11,718 nt of DNA from Bacteroidota bacterium (GCA_029558435.1 JAKQEZ010000355.1:1-11718), one strand, 5' to 3'; positions 1 to 9,065 are shown, counted from the stretch's first letter. The notes: generated by a model not told the origin, from the sequence alone. Translations and numbers: made by a program.

Positions 1-10
1 AAGAACACCA

Positions 11-145
11 GCTGCCAACAGGCGTTTGGCTCAATGGCGGGTAATGTGGTTAATTGAACATTCTACCTCGTATCAACTTTTGTGGTGTATTGACAGTTTA
101 GTGCTCCGAAATCCGCCACTGCGCCAAGCGCCAAACCGTTAGCGG
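11..145 (+). repeat. attC-like recombination site, copy 1
   Basis: Imperfect hairpin with AAC at 17-19, left arm 17-40, a 72-nt loop at 41-112, and right arm 113-140 ending in GTT (138-140). After AAC plus one base, 20 left-arm bases pair with the right arm at 17 of 20 positions; the right arm carries five bases (AAACC) between stem and GTT where the left has one. The loop contains four degenerate units of 18-19 nt beginning near 42, 60, 78 and 97. GTTAGCGG at 138-145 is the exact reverse complement of CCGCTAAC at 9299-9306, far downstream. Integron attC sites show this because both halves of the core come from one circular cassette. The core departs from the usual GTTRRRY. The left flank (GCTGCC before AAC) should mirror the head of the preceding cassette, which is outside the window. 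Confidence 0.8.
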
Positions 146-411
146 AAACCCTATGGCGACAGTGCAACTATTTAACTAACAGACATGAAACGAGCATTTT
201 TACATAAACCAAGCGACCTGACTGCCCGACAAGACAGCCACTGCAATGAAGTTTTATTTTTTGCCATCGCACATTTTTTGTTTTTTAATTTTTTGCCACC
301 CGCACAAGTGGCACATTTTGTTTTGCCGCTTACACTCAAGCCAACCCGAAGGCAAAACAAAAAGAGCCACTTCATCCTACGCTTTACTGAAACTTCTACA
401 TTTGAATTGTA
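146..411. other. Non-coding leader of cassette 1
   Basis: This 266-nt stretch separates the attC-like core from the helicase gene. It contains long T tracts around 273-294, a short hairpin (TGCCAC at 294-299 with GTGGCA at 308-313, 8-nt loop), and ACAGACAT at 179-186, an 8-mer that recurs at 9443-9450 soon after the next core. Three short overlapping reading frames are open here, but their products are low-complexity and I do not accept them as genes. The operon's promoter is presumably here. TACATTTG at 397-404 matches the Bacteroidota -7 motif TAnnTTTG, but there is no TTTG at the right distance upstream and transcription would start almost at the ATG. Confidence 0.5.
273..294 (+). repeat. 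Left copy of a 22-nt A/T inverted repeat
   Basis: The pattern is A, T6, G, T6, AA, T6. It is the exact reverse complement of 9157-9178 in the non-coding tail of the same cassette. The composition is simple, so chance cannot be excluded, but the G and AA interruptions match in phase. No function is assigned. Confidence 0.5.
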
Positions 412-3400
412 ATGCCACAAGAAATCAATTATGGATTAGACCCAATAGAAATCATCATCAGGCTAACGCCTGATGATGCTATTGAGTTTAATAAACTGAA
501 TGATTTCTCCATTGACCAGATTAAAGCAGATGTAACAGGAAAAGAACTTCCATGTCATTTTCAAAAGATAAGTGAATCGGAACATAAAATCCTTATACCT
601 ACACTCAACGGACAGCTTGAAGCAATTGTAAAATGGTATGCTGTTGCGAACACATATCAGGCAGTGGTTGACAAGAAGAAAAAAACAATTTACAGAACCG
701 CTTTAATAATACCACAGCCAGACAAGAGCAAATCCGAAAATTGTTTTGTAAAAATCATTGATTTCAATGAGGGAGGCAGAGCCAACATCGGTTCAGATGA
801 GTTTGAAGAACTTTATAAAAGTGTTTGCAGGCAGACAGTTGTTTCCAACATAAACATTCAAAGTCAGCAAGAAATTTGGTTCAAATGGATTGAAGCACAG
901 AAAGCAATTATTCAAAAATTGCAAGAGCCAATTGAGATTGTTGGAAAACCAGAATGGAAACTTGTATCACTTCCTTACAAGGATGCTAATGGAAAGCCAA
1001 TGACCTCTTATGAAGTTTCTTTCAACATTAAGGAAACAATTACATCAGAGTATCAACCATTAGAAGCAGCATTGAAAGAATATGGCATTAAACCAGCGTT
1101 AGATATTTCTGGTATTCCCAAAAAATATTTGTTTGAACCAGACGGAACTATTTTTCTTACACAAGAAGAAATTGAGAAAGTTTTAGACCCATTAATTAAA
1201 TCTCAGTTTGCGGAAACATTTGAAAGGGAAAATGACATCACAGCATTTATTAAAATTGAAAACAGAATTGATTTTGAAATTAACCGTTATCTTAAATCAA
1301 TTGGTCTAAGTTATTTGTTTGCAAAACTTGACAAGGAAAGTAATTTACTAATAATCGCTTCTTACCGAACAAGCCCAATACGATTGCCAAGGGAACTGAT
1401 GGACAAATATGAATTACGGTCAAAAGGAAAAGTTAGTAATCAGGTTGAACAAATTAGCAATGGAGAATTTTATTCATACAAACTTGATAACAACTTTAAC
1501 GAAAATAAATTTGATGAGTCTTTTGAGTTATCACTCAAAAGGGATTTGATTCCTTACAAAGATGTTATTGAATATAACCCGACAAGAAATTCCATTTCGT
1601 TTGACTTTGAAACAAGTGAGGAGAGAGAAGAATACACAAAGTTTTTACGACAGTTGCGGAAATTTCAAATGGCCATATCACCTTCTCATCCGCAATTCAA
1701 GTTTAAGGTAAAGACAAACTTCATTGCTAAAAAAACACAGAAGCAATTATTCTATGACAAGTTAAAAAAACTAAGAGGTGCTGAGTTTGTAGGGGATTTA
1801 AACAAAAAGAAGGAAGAATCTGATGAAGAAGTCACCATAACAAGGAAAAGGTTAGAGAGGCCTGTTTACCTTGGTAAACTCAACACCAGATCTTCCAATC
1901 TGAAAAAGATAGTTTTGTATTTGCCGAACAATTTTCCTTTTGATAAAGCTAAGGCAGAAGAAGTTCTTACTTTTTTGAAAAGCAAAAAAAGTGAAAAGCT
2001 ATCTGTAATTCAAGCAAGCCTTCCAGGGGATGAAGCGAAAATAAATTGGCTGGTGGATGCGGTTAAAAAAATCACAAACCCTACTGATGAACCCAACGGC
2101 AAAGCCGCAAACAAAAATTTAGGAGAATTTTTAATTGATACTTCAAAGGCAAGCCCTATTGTAGATGAAAACAAAGTAACAGTCGGTTCAGAGTTTTATC
2201 ACCAAGTAAAAAACAATGAACTACTAAAACTTAACGAAAGCCAACGAAAGGCTGTGTTAGCATCAATCCATTGTTCGGACTTGGCTCTACTTCAAGGACC
2301 ACCCGGAACGGGGAAGACAACGGTAATTGCAGAAATCATTTGGCAAATAATAAGTCAGAATCCAAAGCATAAAATACTTCTCACTTCGGAAACCAATTTA
2401 GCAGTTGACAACGCATTAGACCGTTTGCTTAATACTAAAGGAGTGAATCAAAATTTAGTTGACTTTACTACACTGATAAAACCTCTGCGGTTCGGAAAAG
2501 TTGGAAAGATGGATGAAGAAGGAGCAAAATATTCCGTTGACAGAATCATGTCTTGGCTTGACAGCACATACATAGCAGAGGAAATTGACGATGAAATAAT
2601 AACAGAGGACTATGACGAAGACTTTGAAGAAGATGCTGAAAAAAACAGCGTTGAAAACAATGCAGTGCAAGATTGGATGAAAAGAATTGCAAGCAGGGCA
2701 AAAAATACAGACCCTAAGTATGCTGCTGCTTTGAAAGATTGGGCTTTGGAACTTTCATACCCTAAACCCGAAGTGAAAATATTATTCAAAGAAAAATACT
2801 TTGAATACAGCAACATTATTGGTTCAACTTGTAGTTCAAGCGGAAGTTTTTCATTCAAAAATGAATACTCAAAGTTGTCCCTTCAAAAGCTGTTTATTTC
2901 TTACTTAAAGGAAAAAAAATATGAAGAAAGTTTCAAAGAAATAAAAAGCCAAATAGATAATGGTTTTGAAAATGATGACTTTTCAATTGAAGATAAAATT
3001 TGCAGGCGGCTAAGAATAAAACCACATGAGTTGTCAGGGCTTTTAAAAAAACCTACCTATACTTTCATTCAAACAATTTTTTTCAATGAATTGAATGAGT
3101 TAAAATTCTTGAATGAAAAATACCCTAACTCTAACAAAATCCCAAGGTTAGTAGCAAGATTTGGATTTCAAAACAACACAGAAGCATTGCTCCAAATTAA
3201 TCACAGTAACACCGTTTTATTTGATACGGTAATAATGGATGAAGCAAGCAAAGCGACACCGCCTGAAATGTTGCTGCCTTTGTGTTTTGGTAAGCGTTCA
3301 ATCGTAATTGGCGACCACAGACAGTTACCACCGATGTTAAATGAAAAAGACTTTAAGGAAGCTCTGGAAGAAGCAGGAGCAACTGAGTTAGCGGAAGAAA

Positions 3401-4314
3401 TTGACCAAGAATTTTTAGAAACCTCACAGTTTGAGAGGATGATTTTGAATGAAAATATATCACCTACAATTTTTGCAAGGTGCAATATTCAATACAGAAT
3501 GCACCCCGACATCAATGAAGTGATTAAACAATTCTATTCGGATGATGGAGGTTTAGAGCCAGCAGACGAATTAAAGCAAGGGGCAAATGAAAATTACGCA
3601 TCAGGAAATTTAAAAAAACCTGACAATGTTTTTTCAAGACATCATGGACTTCATCTAAAAGATTTTGTAAGTCCTGATGTTCATACGATTTGGGTAAATG
3701 TGGAAGGTGTAGAAAGAAGAGAAGGAACATCTGTAATCAACGAACAGGAAATTGAAACTGTTCAGAATGTAATTAAGCTTCTAAAACGAGCCGAAGGGTT
3801 TAATGAATTTATTTCTCACTGGAATTTTATAAAGGATGATTTTAAGCGATTACAAGAACAACAAATTGGTGTTATTACATTTTATGGTGAGCAAAAAAAG
3901 AAATTGAAAAGTAAACTTACTGGTATTGGAATTCCATTAAAAATAAATTCAGTAGATAAATTTCAGGGGATGGAAAGGAATATCATTATTGTTTCAACAG
4001 TAAGAAGCAATAAGCAATCGATGTTTAAGAATGATTTTCAGAGAATGAAAGAGAAGCTAAACATTTCACTCATTAAAGAAGATGGTGGAAATGTGGTTGC
4101 AACAAATAATGAAATCGGATTTGCTAAACTTCCACAACGATTGAATGTTGCGTTATCAAGGGCAAAACGATTATTAATCGTTGTTGGCAACAAAAATTTC
4201 TTTGAACAATTTACTGACACCAAGGGCAAGCCTCTTTACAAGAATGCTATTAGTGAAATTCAGAAGCGAGGAAAAATTATTGAAGCAAATACACTTAGTA
4301 AACTTCTTAGATGA
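412..4314 (+). CDS. UPF1/DNA2-like superfamily 1 helicase
   Basis: A 1300-residue ATP-dependent helicase or translocase of the UPF1/DNA2 group (COG1112-like), expected to act on RNA or DNA. The motifs are complete: Walker A GPPGTGKT at 629-636, motif II DEAS at 943-946, motif III GDHRQLP at 967-973, YRMHPD at 1028-1033, DKFQGMER near 1182-1189 and RLNVALSRAKR near 1243-1253. The first 600 or so residues show no domain I recognise and include lysine/glutamate-rich segments. About 300 residues separate Walker A from motif II, with a very acidic stretch near 723-745. This group tolerates large insertions there. The start at 412 is the first in-frame ATG with a continuous frame; no Shine-Dalgarno is visible. 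Its stop overlaps the next start (ATGA), so translation is probably coupled. Catalytic residues are all present, so the motor should be active. Substrate is unknown. Confidence 0.95.
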   Translation: MPQEINYGLDPIEIIIRLTPDDAIEFNKLNDFSIDQIKADVTGKELPCHFQKISESEHKILIPTLNGQLEAIVKWYAVANTYQAVVDKKKKTIYRTALIIPQPDKSKSENCFVKIIDFNEGGRANIGSDEFEELYKSVCRQTVVSNINIQSQQEIWFKWIEAQKAIIQKLQEPIEIVGKPEWKLVSLPYKDANGKPMTSYEVSFNIKETITSEYQPLEAALKEYGIKPALDISGIPKKYLFEPDGTIFLTQEEIEKVLDPLIKSQFAETFERENDITAFIKIENRIDFEINRYLKSIGLSYLFAKLDKESNLLIIASYRTSPIRLPRELMDKYELRSKGKVSNQVEQISNGEFYSYKLDNNFNENKFDESFELSLKRDLIPYKDVIEYNPTRNSISFDFETSEEREEYTKFLRQLRKFQMAISPSHPQFKFKVKTNFIAKKTQKQLFYDKLKKLRGAEFVGDLNKKKEESDEEVTITRKRLERPVYLGKLNTRSSNLKKIVLYLPNNFPFDKAKAEEVLTFLKSKKSEKLSVIQASLPGDEAKINWLVDAVKKITNPTDEPNGKAANKNLGEFLIDTSKASPIVDENKVTVGSEFYHQVKNNELLKLNESQRKAVLASIHCSDLALLQGPPGTGKTTVIAEIIWQIISQNPKHKILLTSETNLAVDNALDRLLNTKGVNQNLVDFTTLIKPLRFGKVGKMDEEGAKYSVDRIMSWLDSTYIAEEIDDEIITEDYDEDFEEDAEKNSVENNAVQDWMKRIASRAKNTDPKYAAALKDWALELSYPKPEVKILFKEKYFEYSNIIGSTCSSSGSFSFKNEYSKLSLQKLFISYLKEKKYEESFKEIKSQIDNGFENDDFSIEDKICRRLRIKPHELSGLLKKPTYTFIQTIFFNELNELKFLNEKYPNSNKIPRLVARFGFQNNTEALLQINHSNTVLFDTVIMDEASKATPPEMLLPLCFGKRSIVIGDHRQLPPMLNEKDFKEALEEAGATELAEEIDQEFLETSQFERMILNENISPTIFARCNIQYRMHPDINEVIKQFYSDDGGLEPADELKQGANENYASGNLKKPDNVFSRHHGLHLKDFVSPDVHTIWVNVEGVERREGTSVINEQEIETVQNVIKLLKRAEGFNEFISHWNFIKDDFKRLQEQQIGVITFYGEQKKKLKSKLTGIGIPLKINSVDKFQGMERNIIIVSTVRSNKQSMFKNDFQRMKEKLNISLIKEDGGNVVATNNEIGFAKLPQRLNVALSRAKRLLIVVGNKNFFEQFTDTKGKPLYKNAISEIQKRGKIIEANTLSKLLR

Positions 4315-6770
4315 TTTCAAAAACTGACATAGAAATATACTCAGAGATTTTTCAGGAGAAGTCACTTACTGAAAAGTATTTGGGCTATGCAAATTTTGAC
4401 TGGTTGTATTCTTCTGTAAAATACACTGCTGATTGCACTCTTGCGATTCCATTTGATTTATTTGATAAAGTGATTGTCGGAATCCTTACAGTTGATGATG
4501 TTCTTAGTATTGAGCAAATCGGAGAAATACTTGGAATGAACTTGACACATGACCCCGAACATCAGAGATACAAGGACGAGGCAGAATATGACATCCTAAG
4601 AATTGCTTTAGACAATCTGAAAGATTACAACATGATTGAAATTGGCGACACATCATATTCGTCATGTCGGCTAACGAAGGAAGGTAAGGTTTTTGCCGCC
4701 AAAGGTTACAAGTTCAAAGTTGAAGAAAATAAACCGTTCAAATTATTTTTTGACCATACTTCAAACCGCCATGAAGTAGCAAAGAGAGAGTTAGAAGTAT
4801 TGAAAGGGAAACCCGTTCAGCTCAATGGTGAGTTTGATTTTTTGGATGAAGTTCTGATGCAAAATATCGCTGAAGTTCAGGTGCAAGAAATTCACAATCC
4901 CAAATTGGGCAACTCGTTTATTAATCCTAAAATTGACCGAAGAAACAGTTCATCATTTATTTTAAAAATTGCAGTGGCTTTACTGTTTGATGTTGAAACG
5001 AAGCAGACAAGGCTTATTGCTTTTGACCCAACTTCAAAAAAAACAAATCAATATTTCACCGAGTTCCTGAACATAAACAAACAAGACATCCTCAATTTAT
5101 TTGAACATGACACACTGGAAGGAATATCTATAGAAACTCATAATTCTTATTTGCAAAGTTTGATTCAAAGCAACGCTAAGTTTCAGAGTTTACTTTCAGC
5201 CAAACCCGAGGATGCTTTACTTGTTTCAAAAAAATCAAACAAAGATTCTGACTTCATTGACCAAGAATATTTTTGGTTACACCTAAAGGAATTTGTTTCA
5301 AATGACTTTGAAGAAATATTTCTGCTCGTGCCCGATGCAAATGAAATATCAATTTCAAAACTCAACCAATTAGCAGAGGATAAGGAAACACCTTCATTAT
5401 TTGTAGTGTTTCAGCAGACAGAAGATGAAGCAGTAAATACTAAAATCAAACAACTATACCAGTTTTCCACCAACACTGACAACAGGTTATTCGTTGCTGT
5501 TTACAGAGAAGTAAATTCTTTTGAGTGCTTGCTTAGAAATAAAAAAGAGATAATCACTCTGGAAGAATCTAATCTTGATTTTGTCAACGATGAAGTGCAT
5601 TTCTCAAAAGTCTTTTACAAAAAGAAACAAAACACTTACAGTGATTTGCCTTCTCAATATTCTGAAATAAAAAATGCAGTTGCTAATGATTATTTGAAAA
5701 TTATTGAAAATGGAGTTGAAGAAATTTGTGAAGAGGAAATTGAAGATGATACGATAAATAAGAAATTTATTCTTGAACAAAATTTAATTGGCTCAAAGGC
5801 GAATGCATTTTTTAACCCTGAAATCAATTCGGAAGCAAAAGAATGTTTGCAACGAATACACAATACTATTCAGAAGCATATAACAGGAATCAAGAACAAA
5901 CACAAGATTTTTCTCACAGAAAGACTTCTGCAATTATCAAACAGCTTGGAAGCAAATACTAATGACAAACTTGAAAATGTTATTCATGTTGAAAGTAAAT
6001 TGAAAGAAGTAGAATCAGAATGTTTTGATGAATACAAAGACATCAAATCAGCAATAATTGATTTCAAAGAAAAAGTTCAGTCCGAAATCAACCGAATAAA
6101 GGAGGAAGTATTAGCAAAGACCTACATCATTGACACCAATGTTTTTATCAAAGAACCTGACATCATTTCAAAAATTGATGGTAAACATTATGTGGCTTTG
6201 TCCTTAACTGTTATTGAAGAATTGGACAAACTAAAAACGATTCCTGAAACCAAAGTCAATGCCTCAAAAGCAATTGTGAATATAAATACTGCTCTGAAAA
6301 AATCTTCAAACTTAAAGATTTCAAGAGTAAGAAAAGCAAGAGCAGATTTAACTTTGTTGCCAGATGAGTTACAAAAAAAGACCGTTGATAACTTGCTTCT
6401 TTCGCTTGGTATAGTTTACAAAAAACACAATCCCACCTTACTGACTTTGGATAGAAACTTTCAATCAAAAGCAATGATGTTGGATATTCCGCTTGTTACC
6501 ATATATGAATTACTTGGGATTCCGGAAGAAGTAAAAGAAAAGCCCAAAACAGTGATAAAAAATAAAACTGGAATTGATTATAAGGCAATATTTAAGGAAA
6601 TGAAACCGAACAAAAAAGGTGAATTGACCTTGGGTGATTTTATAAACTTGATTAAGAAAAAAAATCCTGACTTTGATTATACAAAACTTGGGTATGAGAC
6701 CGCATTTAAGTTTATTCTTTCTTTGCGAATGTTTCAAATAACAGAAGGTAAATTCATAAAACTCAAATAA
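4311..6770 (+). CDS. PIN-domain nuclease with C-terminal LOTUS/OST-HTH-like domain
   Basis: An 819-residue protein. The N-terminal 120 residues look helical with a possible winged helix (about 58-120). Residues 130-470 are unrecognised, and 480-600 are charged, helical and probably coiled-coil. A PIN domain follows at about 602-730, of the kind found in front of PhoH ATPases, with the expected acidic residues: D608 in IIDTNVF, E636/E637 in VIEELDKL, D693 in TVDNLL and D714 in LTLDRN. PIN domains are metal-dependent ribonucleases. Residues about 755-817 (TLGDFINLIKKKNPDFDY then LGYETAFKFI) resemble the LOTUS/OST-HTH RNA-binding fold commonly attached to NYN nucleases; this call rests on pattern only. 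The start overlaps the helicase stop by 4 nt. Inferred role: the nuclease effector working with the helicase. The long N-terminal part could be a sensor or regulator. Confidence 0.85.
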   Translation: MISKTDIEIYSEIFQEKSLTEKYLGYANFDWLYSSVKYTADCTLAIPFDLFDKVIVGILTVDDVLSIEQIGEILGMNLTHDPEHQRYKDEAEYDILRIALDNLKDYNMIEIGDTSYSSCRLTKEGKVFAAKGYKFKVEENKPFKLFFDHTSNRHEVAKRELEVLKGKPVQLNGEFDFLDEVLMQNIAEVQVQEIHNPKLGNSFINPKIDRRNSSSFILKIAVALLFDVETKQTRLIAFDPTSKKTNQYFTEFLNINKQDILNLFEHDTLEGISIETHNSYLQSLIQSNAKFQSLLSAKPEDALLVSKKSNKDSDFIDQEYFWLHLKEFVSNDFEEIFLLVPDANEISISKLNQLAEDKETPSLFVVFQQTEDEAVNTKIKQLYQFSTNTDNRLFVAVYREVNSFECLLRNKKEIITLEESNLDFVNDEVHFSKVFYKKKQNTYSDLPSQYSEIKNAVANDYLKIIENGVEEICEEEIEDDTINKKFILEQNLIGSKANAFFNPEINSEAKECLQRIHNTIQKHITGIKNKHKIFLTERLLQLSNSLEANTNDKLENVIHVESKLKEVESECFDEYKDIKSAIIDFKEKVQSEINRIKEEVLAKTYIIDTNVFIKEPDIISKIDGKHYVALSLTVIEELDKLKTIPETKVNASKAIVNINTALKKSSNLKISRVRKARADLTLLPDELQKKTVDNLLLSLGIVYKKHNPTLLTLDRNFQSKAMMLDIPLVTIYELLGIPEEVKEKPKTVIKNKTGIDYKAIFKEMKPNKKGELTLGDFINLIKKKNPDFDYTKLGYETAFKFILSLRMFQITEGKFIKLK

Positions 6771-6771
6771 T

Positions 6772-7461
6772 ATGTCGTGCTTTGAATCATCAACATTCCT
6801 GAAAAGTCCGCAAGTGATGAATCAGGAAATCTTAAAAAAAGCCTGTGAAAAATTGCATTGGAAGTTTGAAGTTAAATTGGAACACAACAAGCAGGTGCTA
6901 TATGTGTATGACACAAACCAAAAAGCAAATCTCAAAGGCGAATTTGCTTTGAAGGTTATTGACAATGTAGTAACATACAACAGTTATTACATGAAGAATG
7001 GACAAGAGTTAATAAAGGAATTGGAAAGCGAGTTTTACGGATTGAATGTAATTTATGCCAAGGAAACAATTTTGAGAGAGTTTCAAGCAGTTGGATTTAA
7101 GTTCTTACCTGACTTAAAATTTATTGCGTCAGAAACAGAGAAAGAAAAATTCAAAATGGTTGCTACAACACGAAATTCAAATGAAGCAGATAAGCGAACC
7201 GAAATAGAATTCGTAATCAAGTTTGATGGAACGATTATAACAGATTCAAACTACATTCCAGAGGACATTCACAAACTTGCAGACAAAGCGATGGAGGCAA
7301 TTGATTTTTCCTTTGGAACAAAAAGAAAAGAAGGTGAGCATATAAAGCGAAAACCGATTCCAGCAATTTATCAGGGTAAAACATTTTGCACTGCATCAGG
7401 GCAAATCAAATCTAACAATACAAATACAACTGTAACTCAAAAAATAAAAAGAACGAAATGA
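6772..7461 (+). CDS. DUF1257 (Ycf35-like) protein with DUF2997-like segment
   Basis: A 229-residue protein starting MSCFESSTFLKS, close to the MSHF-type start of DUF1257/Ycf35 proteins, which supports the ATG one base after the upstream stop. Residues 1-125 fit DUF1257 in pattern and length. Residues about 143-175 (TEIEFVIKFDGTI then a helix) resemble DUF2997, a short family often encoded beside DUF1257 and a Ycf46-type ATPase; here the two seem fused, which would explain the length. The last 50 residues are basic and low in complexity (several KRK/KIKR patches), suggesting nucleic-acid contact or disorder. The stop overlaps the next gene's start (ATGA). Function is unsettled for the family; it is probably a partner of the following AAA+ protein. 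The DUF1257 call is fairly firm, the DUF2997 call tentative. Confidence 0.8.
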   Translation: MSCFESSTFLKSPQVMNQEILKKACEKLHWKFEVKLEHNKQVLYVYDTNQKANLKGEFALKVIDNVVTYNSYYMKNGQELIKELESEFYGLNVIYAKETILREFQAVGFKFLPDLKFIASETEKEKFKMVATTRNSNEADKRTEIEFVIKFDGTIITDSNYIPEDIHKLADKAMEAIDFSFGTKRKEGEHIKRKPIPAIYQGKTFCTASGQIKSNNTNTTVTQKIKRTK

Positions 7462-9065
7462 ACTCTAAACAAACATTTGAAAATATTCGTGACTTAATCA
7501 AAGCGAATTATCCGTTAATTTATGCGGTAACAACCGAATACAACCGTTCCCTTTCATACATCAGAGATTTATCAATGAAGAACGGCTACAAATTTCAAGT
7601 TTGGGATTGTGTAACAGGTTTACAAGAGCATAAGAAAGTTGAAAAGAACATAGAGTTTCAGGAAGTCGCAGGTTGTAATGATTACATTGGCTTACTTGAC
7701 TACATAATTAAAACTACTGATGAAAAGGAAACGCAAAGTGATAAGGAGATTTTTCTGATTGAAGATTTGCACAGATACTTTGACCAAGTTGAAACATTTA
7801 CACGACTAAGAAAGTTGGCAGAAAAACTTCGCTTTTATGACAAGCATATAATCTTGACTGGACCATTTATTAAAATTCCTGACGAATTGGAAAAATTTGT
7901 AACCGTTGTAAATATTCCTTTACCTGATAGAAAGGATTTAGAAAAGAATTTAGATTACATATCAAGAGGAGAAAAAATTGATGATGACTTGAAGAAGCAC
8001 TTCATTGATTCGGCTTTAGGAATGACTGATATGGAAGCATTCTTAGCGTTTCAATTGGCAAAACAAAAAGTTGGCTTACAAACAAAAGATGCTGCTCAAA
8101 TTATCTCAATGGAAAAAGAGCAGATAATAAAGAAGAGTGGAATTTTAGATTACTACCAAGTCAATCAAGATTTGGAAAACAGTTTAGGCGGATTAGAAAA
8201 TTTGAAAGATTGGTTAACCAAAAGAGAAAAATCATTTCAGAGAAAAGCGAAAGACTTCGGTTTGCAAGAGCCAAAAGGGATTCTCCTTGTTGGTGTTCCT
8301 GGATGCGGTAAGAGTTTAACTGCAAAGTGTGTTGCTTCAAGTTGGAAACAACCATTATTAAAATTGGACATTGGTAAAGTTTTTCAGGCAGAAGTTGGAG
8401 CAAGTGAAAATAATATCCGACAAGCAATTGAAACAGCAGAAGCAGTTGCCCCTTGTGTTCTATGGATTGACGAAATTGAGAAAGGACTAAATACTGGTGG
8501 CGGAGAAAAAGACGGTGGCACTAATTCAAGAGTATTCTCAACAATACTGACATGGATGCAAGAGAAAACAAAACCTGTTTTTGTTGTCGCCACCGCTAAC
8601 AATATTCAGGCACTTCCACCAGAGCTACTTCGTAAAGGAAGATTTGATGATATATTTTTCGTTGACCTTCCAACAAAAGAAGAGCGGAAAAACATTTTCA
8701 AAATTCATTTAAAAAGGTATGGACAGGATTCAATCAAAAACTTTGATGAATTAGTTGAAAAATCAAAATACTTTAATGGGGCTGAAATAGAAGAATGTGT
8801 GAAGGAAGCTATGTTTATCGCATATGATGAAGACCAAGATGTAAAAGAAATTACATTGAAACATTTACTTAAAGCCATTGAACCAATAATTCCGCTTGCA
8901 ATGACTATGCAGCCTCAAATAAATTTCCTTAGACAATTTGGTAAATCAAAACGAGCAAGACCAGCAAGCAAAGAATTTAATGACGAGGCAATTTCAGAAG
9001 AAGAAACTAAAAAGGTTGTAACAACAAAAACTGAAAGAAATGACTTTGATATTTACTCAGAATAA
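7458..9065 (+). CDS. Ycf46-like AAA+ ATPase
   Basis: A 535-residue cytosolic AAA+ ATPase. Residues 1-230 form the N-terminal region typical of Ycf46, with LIKANYPLIYAVTTE near the start and a degenerate Walker-B-like segment (FLIEDLHRYF). The active AAA+ module starts near 245: Walker A GVPGCGKS at 279-286 (K285), Walker B WIDE with D338/E339, sensor 1 at ATANN (N381/N382), candidate arginine fingers in LRKGRFD (R392, R395), and a sensor-2-region helix at GAEIEECVKEA near 441. The C-terminal 50 residues are charged and probably disordered. Ycf46 proteins occur in cyanobacteria and red-algal plastids, often linked to DUF1257; their substrate is not settled. Pairing with the upstream DUF1257 gene fits this association, but coupling to a helicase and a PIN protein is not the usual setting. 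It may remodel or load the operon's other products. Confidence 0.93.
   Translation: MNSKQTFENIRDLIKANYPLIYAVTTEYNRSLSYIRDLSMKNGYKFQVWDCVTGLQEHKKVEKNIEFQEVAGCNDYIGLLDYIIKTTDEKETQSDKEIFLIEDLHRYFDQVETFTRLRKLAEKLRFYDKHIILTGPFIKIPDELEKFVTVVNIPLPDRKDLEKNLDYISRGEKIDDDLKKHFIDSALGMTDMEAFLAFQLAKQKVGLQTKDAAQIISMEKEQIIKKSGILDYYQVNQDLENSLGGLENLKDWLTKREKSFQRKAKDFGLQEPKGILLVGVPGCGKSLTAKCVASSWKQPLLKLDIGKVFQAEVGASENNIRQAIETAEAVAPCVLWIDEIEKGLNTGGGEKDGGTNSRVFSTILTWMQEKTKPVFVVATANNIQALPPELLRKGRFDDIFFVDLPTKEERKNIFKIHLKRYGQDSIKNFDELVEKSKYFNGAEIEECVKEAMFIAYDEDQDVKEITLKHLLKAIEPIIPLAMTMQPQINFLRQFGKSKRARPASKEFNDEAISEEETKKVVTTKTERNDFDIYSE

Noticed and set aside
397..404. Bacteroidota -7 promoter motif TACATTTG before the helicase gene
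   Set aside because: It matches TAnnTTTG, but no TTTG lies at the expected upstream distance and the transcript would begin almost at the start codon.
185..412. 75-aa open frame whose TAA overlaps the helicase ATG
   Set aside because: The product is low-complexity, other frames are also open here, and the stretch contains the A/T inverted repeat found again in non-coding tail sequence. The TAATG overlap alone is weak support.
2455..3730. Antisense open frames within the helicase gene
   Set aside because: They are shadows of a well-supported gene, with no recognisable domains.
412..6770. Assigning the helicase and nuclease pair to the known Mokosh system
   Set aside because: The helicase class is similar, but the nuclease is PIN-type, no PLD or kinase motif is visible, and two further coupled genes are present.
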